DNA of 29,764 bases from assembly GCA_964593045.1 (NCBI GenBank), contig CAZQJQ010000016.1, positions 1 to 29,764 of the forward strand. The letters are read 5' to 3'. The position numbers were made by a program, and so were the translations under genes. The notes beneath the pieces are model-generated. The model was not told the origin of the DNA and ran no database searches. It was given only the letters and a program-made list of their open reading frames with translations. Origin of the DNA: JAOAHC01 sp964593045. GTDB taxonomy: Bacteria; Bacillota; Clostridia; TANB77; CAG-465. Shown here piece after piece: positions 28,086 to 29,764 of this stretch (positions are counted from its first letter, which is position 1; the number at the start of each line of letters is the position of its first letter).

Positions 28086-29720
28086 ATGGAGATATATACA
28101 ATAAGAGAAGAATTTAAAAAAGGAAAAACAATATATGATATACCTTTAAAAGTAACATATTATGCAAGGGTATCAACAGATAAATATGAACAATTAAATT
28201 CATTAGAAAATCAAATTGATTATTTTGAGGAAATGATAAAACAAAATAAAAACTGGGTATATGTAGATGGTTATGTTGATGAAGGAATAAGCGGATCATC
28301 TACAGATAAAAGGGACAGTTTTAATAAAATGATTTGGGATGCAAAGTTAAATAAATTTGATTTAATACTTACAAAAGAAGTTTCAAGGTTTGCAAGGGAT
28401 ACTTTGGATAGTTTAGTAAATACAAGAGAGTTACTTAAAAATGGAGTGGGCGTATTTTTTCAAACAGATAATATAAATACATTATTAGATGAGGGGGAAT
28501 TTAAATTAACACTAATGACATCAATGGCTCAAGAAGAAGTTAGAAAATTATCAACAAGAGTTAAGTTTGGACATCAAAGATCTATTAAAAGTGGTAGGGT
28601 ACTTGGAAATAATGATATTTGGGGATATGAAAAGAAAAATGGAAAATTAGTTATTGTAGAAGAAGAAGCAAAAATGGTTAAAAGAATATTTGAGTTATAT
28701 ACAACTGCAAAATATGGAATGCATACACTTTCCAAAATGCTATTTAAAGAGGGATATAAAAATAGAAATGGTAATGCAATGGCAATGACTACAATAGCAG
28801 GTATTATTAAAAATCCAAAATATAAAGGGTATTACTGTGGAAATAAAACAACGGTTGTAGATTATAAATTAAAAACTGTAGTAAAAAAAGATATAGATGA
28901 TTGGGTATTATATAAAGATTATGATAGTGTTCCTCCAATAGTTACAGAAGAAGTCTGGAATTTGGCAAATAGAATATATAGCAAAAGAAGTGAAAAAACA
29001 AAAGATGTAGATAAGAAGATTTACCAAAACAGATATAATTTTAGTGGTAAGATAATATGTAATGCACATAATAGAAGTTTTAATAGGAAAGTATATAGAT
29101 ATGTTACAAAGGATGATGAAGTAGTATGGATTTGTCCTCATAATAATAAAACAAAAGATGATAAGTGTAATACACCGGTTTTATACGAAAAAGAACTAAT
29201 AAAGATACTTAAAAACGAGTTAATGGAATTTATAAGTAAAAAAGATACTATTACTTATTCTTTATCGCAGTTATATAGAGAAAATATAAGTTTAAGAGAT
29301 TTTGACAAAGAAATAAATAAACTAAATAGTGATATAGAGAGAATAAAAAAAGTAAAAGATAAGTTACTCGACCATAATGTAAACTCAGTTATTTCAGATA
29401 CAGAGTTTAAAGAGAGAAATAATGTATGCAATGATAATATTAATAATATACAAAATCAAATTGAGATTATTAATGAAGAAAAGAAAACAGCAAATAATAT
29501 AGAAGATGAAATAAATAAATTAGAAAAACTGATAGAAAAGAAAGTTAAGAATCCAACAGATGAAATGCTATTTGATTTATTAGATAAAATAGTAGTATAT
29601 GATAGTCCTAATAAACACACAGCAAAACTTAAGATTTATTTAAAAATTGGAAAAGAAATAGAAGCCAATTATATTAATACCAAATCACAGCATTTTAATA
29701 GTGCTTATGCATATGATTAG
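28086..29720 (+). CDS. Large serine recombinase of the spoIVA element, C-terminus swapped at attR
   Basis: A 544-aa serine recombinase. ATG 28086 lies 8 bases after GAGGAG; an in-frame ATG at 28062 is inside the previous gene. The resolvase domain has catalytic Ser30 in YYARVSTDKYEQ, LENQI, YVDEGISGSSTDKR, LILTKEVSRFARDTLDSL and the E-helix QEEVRKLSTRVKFG. A recombinase domain follows (about 180-290, MHTLSKMLFKEGY, IIKNPKYKGYYCG), then a zinc-ribbon-like part (KIICNAHNRSF, WICPHN, KCNTPVL) and a coiled coil (about 400-500). The integrated gene ends YD-stop, and those last bases are host spoIVA sequence beyond CATAT. In a closed circle the frame would run on for 35 residues (NNYKNEVEVFDRCITNRGRK and onward to YISVS) to a stop at 24608-24610, giving 578 aa. 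Confidence 0.95.
   Translation: MEIYTIREEFKKGKTIYDIPLKVTYYARVSTDKYEQLNSLENQIDYFEEMIKQNKNWVYVDGYVDEGISGSSTDKRDSFNKMIWDAKLNKFDLILTKEVSRFARDTLDSLVNTRELLKNGVGVFFQTDNINTLLDEGEFKLTLMTSMAQEEVRKLSTRVKFGHQRSIKSGRVLGNNDIWGYEKKNGKLVIVEEEAKMVKRIFELYTTAKYGMHTLSKMLFKEGYKNRNGNAMAMTTIAGIIKNPKYKGYYCGNKTTVVDYKLKTVVKKDIDDWVLYKDYDSVPPIVTEEVWNLANRIYSKRSEKTKDVDKKIYQNRYNFSGKIICNAHNRSFNRKVYRYVTKDDEVVWICPHNNKTKDDKCNTPVLYEKELIKILKNELMEFISKKDTITYSLSQLYRENISLRDFDKEINKLNSDIERIKKVKDKLLDHNVNSVISDTEFKERNNVCNDNINNIQNQIEIINEEKKTANNIEDEINKLEKLIEKKVKNPTDEMLFDLLDKIVVYDSPNKHTAKLKIYLKIGKEIEANYINTKSQHFNSAYAYD
29700..29720 (+). other. attR, right element junction
   Basis: Element sequence AGTGCTTATG meets spoIVA sequence GATTAG across CATAT (29710-29714). 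The junction lies inside the last codons of the recombinase ORF, so recombination at this site changes the recombinase C-terminus. Confidence 0.75.
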
Positions 29721-29764
29721 AGCAGATATACAGACTGAGGTTTCACCAATAGTTGGTAGCGAAA
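29710..29764 (+). CDS. spoIVA: SpoIVA, 3' part (partial, window end)
   Basis: Read in the frame CAT ATG ATT AGA, the last bases encode HMIRADIQTEVSPIVGSE. This aligns with HMIKVDVESEFAPIIGTE of Bacillus SpoIVA, directly after APSIH. It is the natural continuation of the protein broken at His402 (24498-24500). The rest of the C-terminal domain, expected to be about 75 more residues, lies beyond the window. There is no ribosome site here, so it is probably expressed only after excision of the element. Confidence 0.93.

Larger units (their letters stand above)
24498..29714 (+). mobile_element. Intervening element splitting spoIVA
   Basis: A 5,212-bp insertion inside spoIVA codons for His402-Met403. 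Both ends share CATAT (24498-24502 and 29710-29714). Deleting the segment between them gives AGT ATA CAT ATG ATT AGA, which restores the frame as ...APSIHMIRADIQTEVSPIVGSE. Contents from left to right: the 3' tail and terminator of the recombinase gene (as it would read in the circle), a decayed small ORF, repeats, an AAA+ ATPase, a reverse-strand BclA-like protein, a 97-aa gene and a large serine recombinase ending at the right edge. No phage structural or conjugation genes are present. The layout matches recombinase-excised sporulation elements such as skin; excision in the mother cell is inferred, not shown. Confidence 0.9.

Overview
The window is very AT-rich, uses strong Shine-Dalgarno sites and Firmicutes-type sigma-A promoters, and carries spoIVA and a spoVM-like microgene. 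This fits a low-GC, endospore-forming member of the Clostridia, probably an anaerobe. I cannot name the genus from sequence alone.

Layout. Bases 1-253 hold the end of a tRNA cluster (partial tRNA-Gly, complete tRNA-Cys, terminator). Bases 254-1346 are accessory: a decayed IS200/IS605-type transposase and a G+C-richer orphan gene. Bases 1467-2545 encode a small ferredoxin coupled to a PflA-like radical SAM protein. Bases 2640-4726 are an ECF sigma / membrane-bound anti-sigma / two-membrane-protein operon of the cell-envelope-stress type. Bases 4875-12869 form a glycolytic cluster gap - X - X' - pgk - Y - tpiA - gpmI - eno. X and X' are a tandem duplicate of an unrecognised helical protein (X' is frameshifted) and Y is a single-pass membrane protein. 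Two small reverse-strand genes with strong promoters follow (12955-13785). Then come rnjA (RNase J with a long N-terminal extension), gltX and a cysteine desulfurase. On the reverse strand lie a Fic toxin with its VbhA-like antitoxin and endonuclease III. A two-gene spoVM-like unit converges on rpmB, with pyk behind it. The last part is a small orphan gene and spoIVA.

Main result. spoIVA is split. Its first 402 codons (23295-24500) read normally up to the conserved APSIH. The protein then runs into 32 unrelated residues and stops. The missing continuation, MIRADIQTEVSPIVGSE, resumes in the last 50 bases of the window (from 29713). Between the halves lies a 5,212-bp insertion bounded by a shared CATAT. 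It carries a large serine recombinase at its right edge, a DUF4143-type AAA+ ATPase, a BclA/C1q-like jelly-roll protein and small or decayed ORFs. Removing the insertion at CATAT restores the spoIVA frame exactly. The arrangement matches the logic of sporulation intervening elements such as skin in sigK, but here in the coat-basement ATPase gene.

A second twist is visible. The right att site lies inside the 3' end of the recombinase ORF. Joining the element ends into a circle extends the recombinase by 35 new residues that look like a natural recombinase C-terminus and run directly into a terminator hairpin. Integration therefore swaps the 3' ends of spoIVA and the recombinase gene: both are truncated when integrated and both would be full length after excision.
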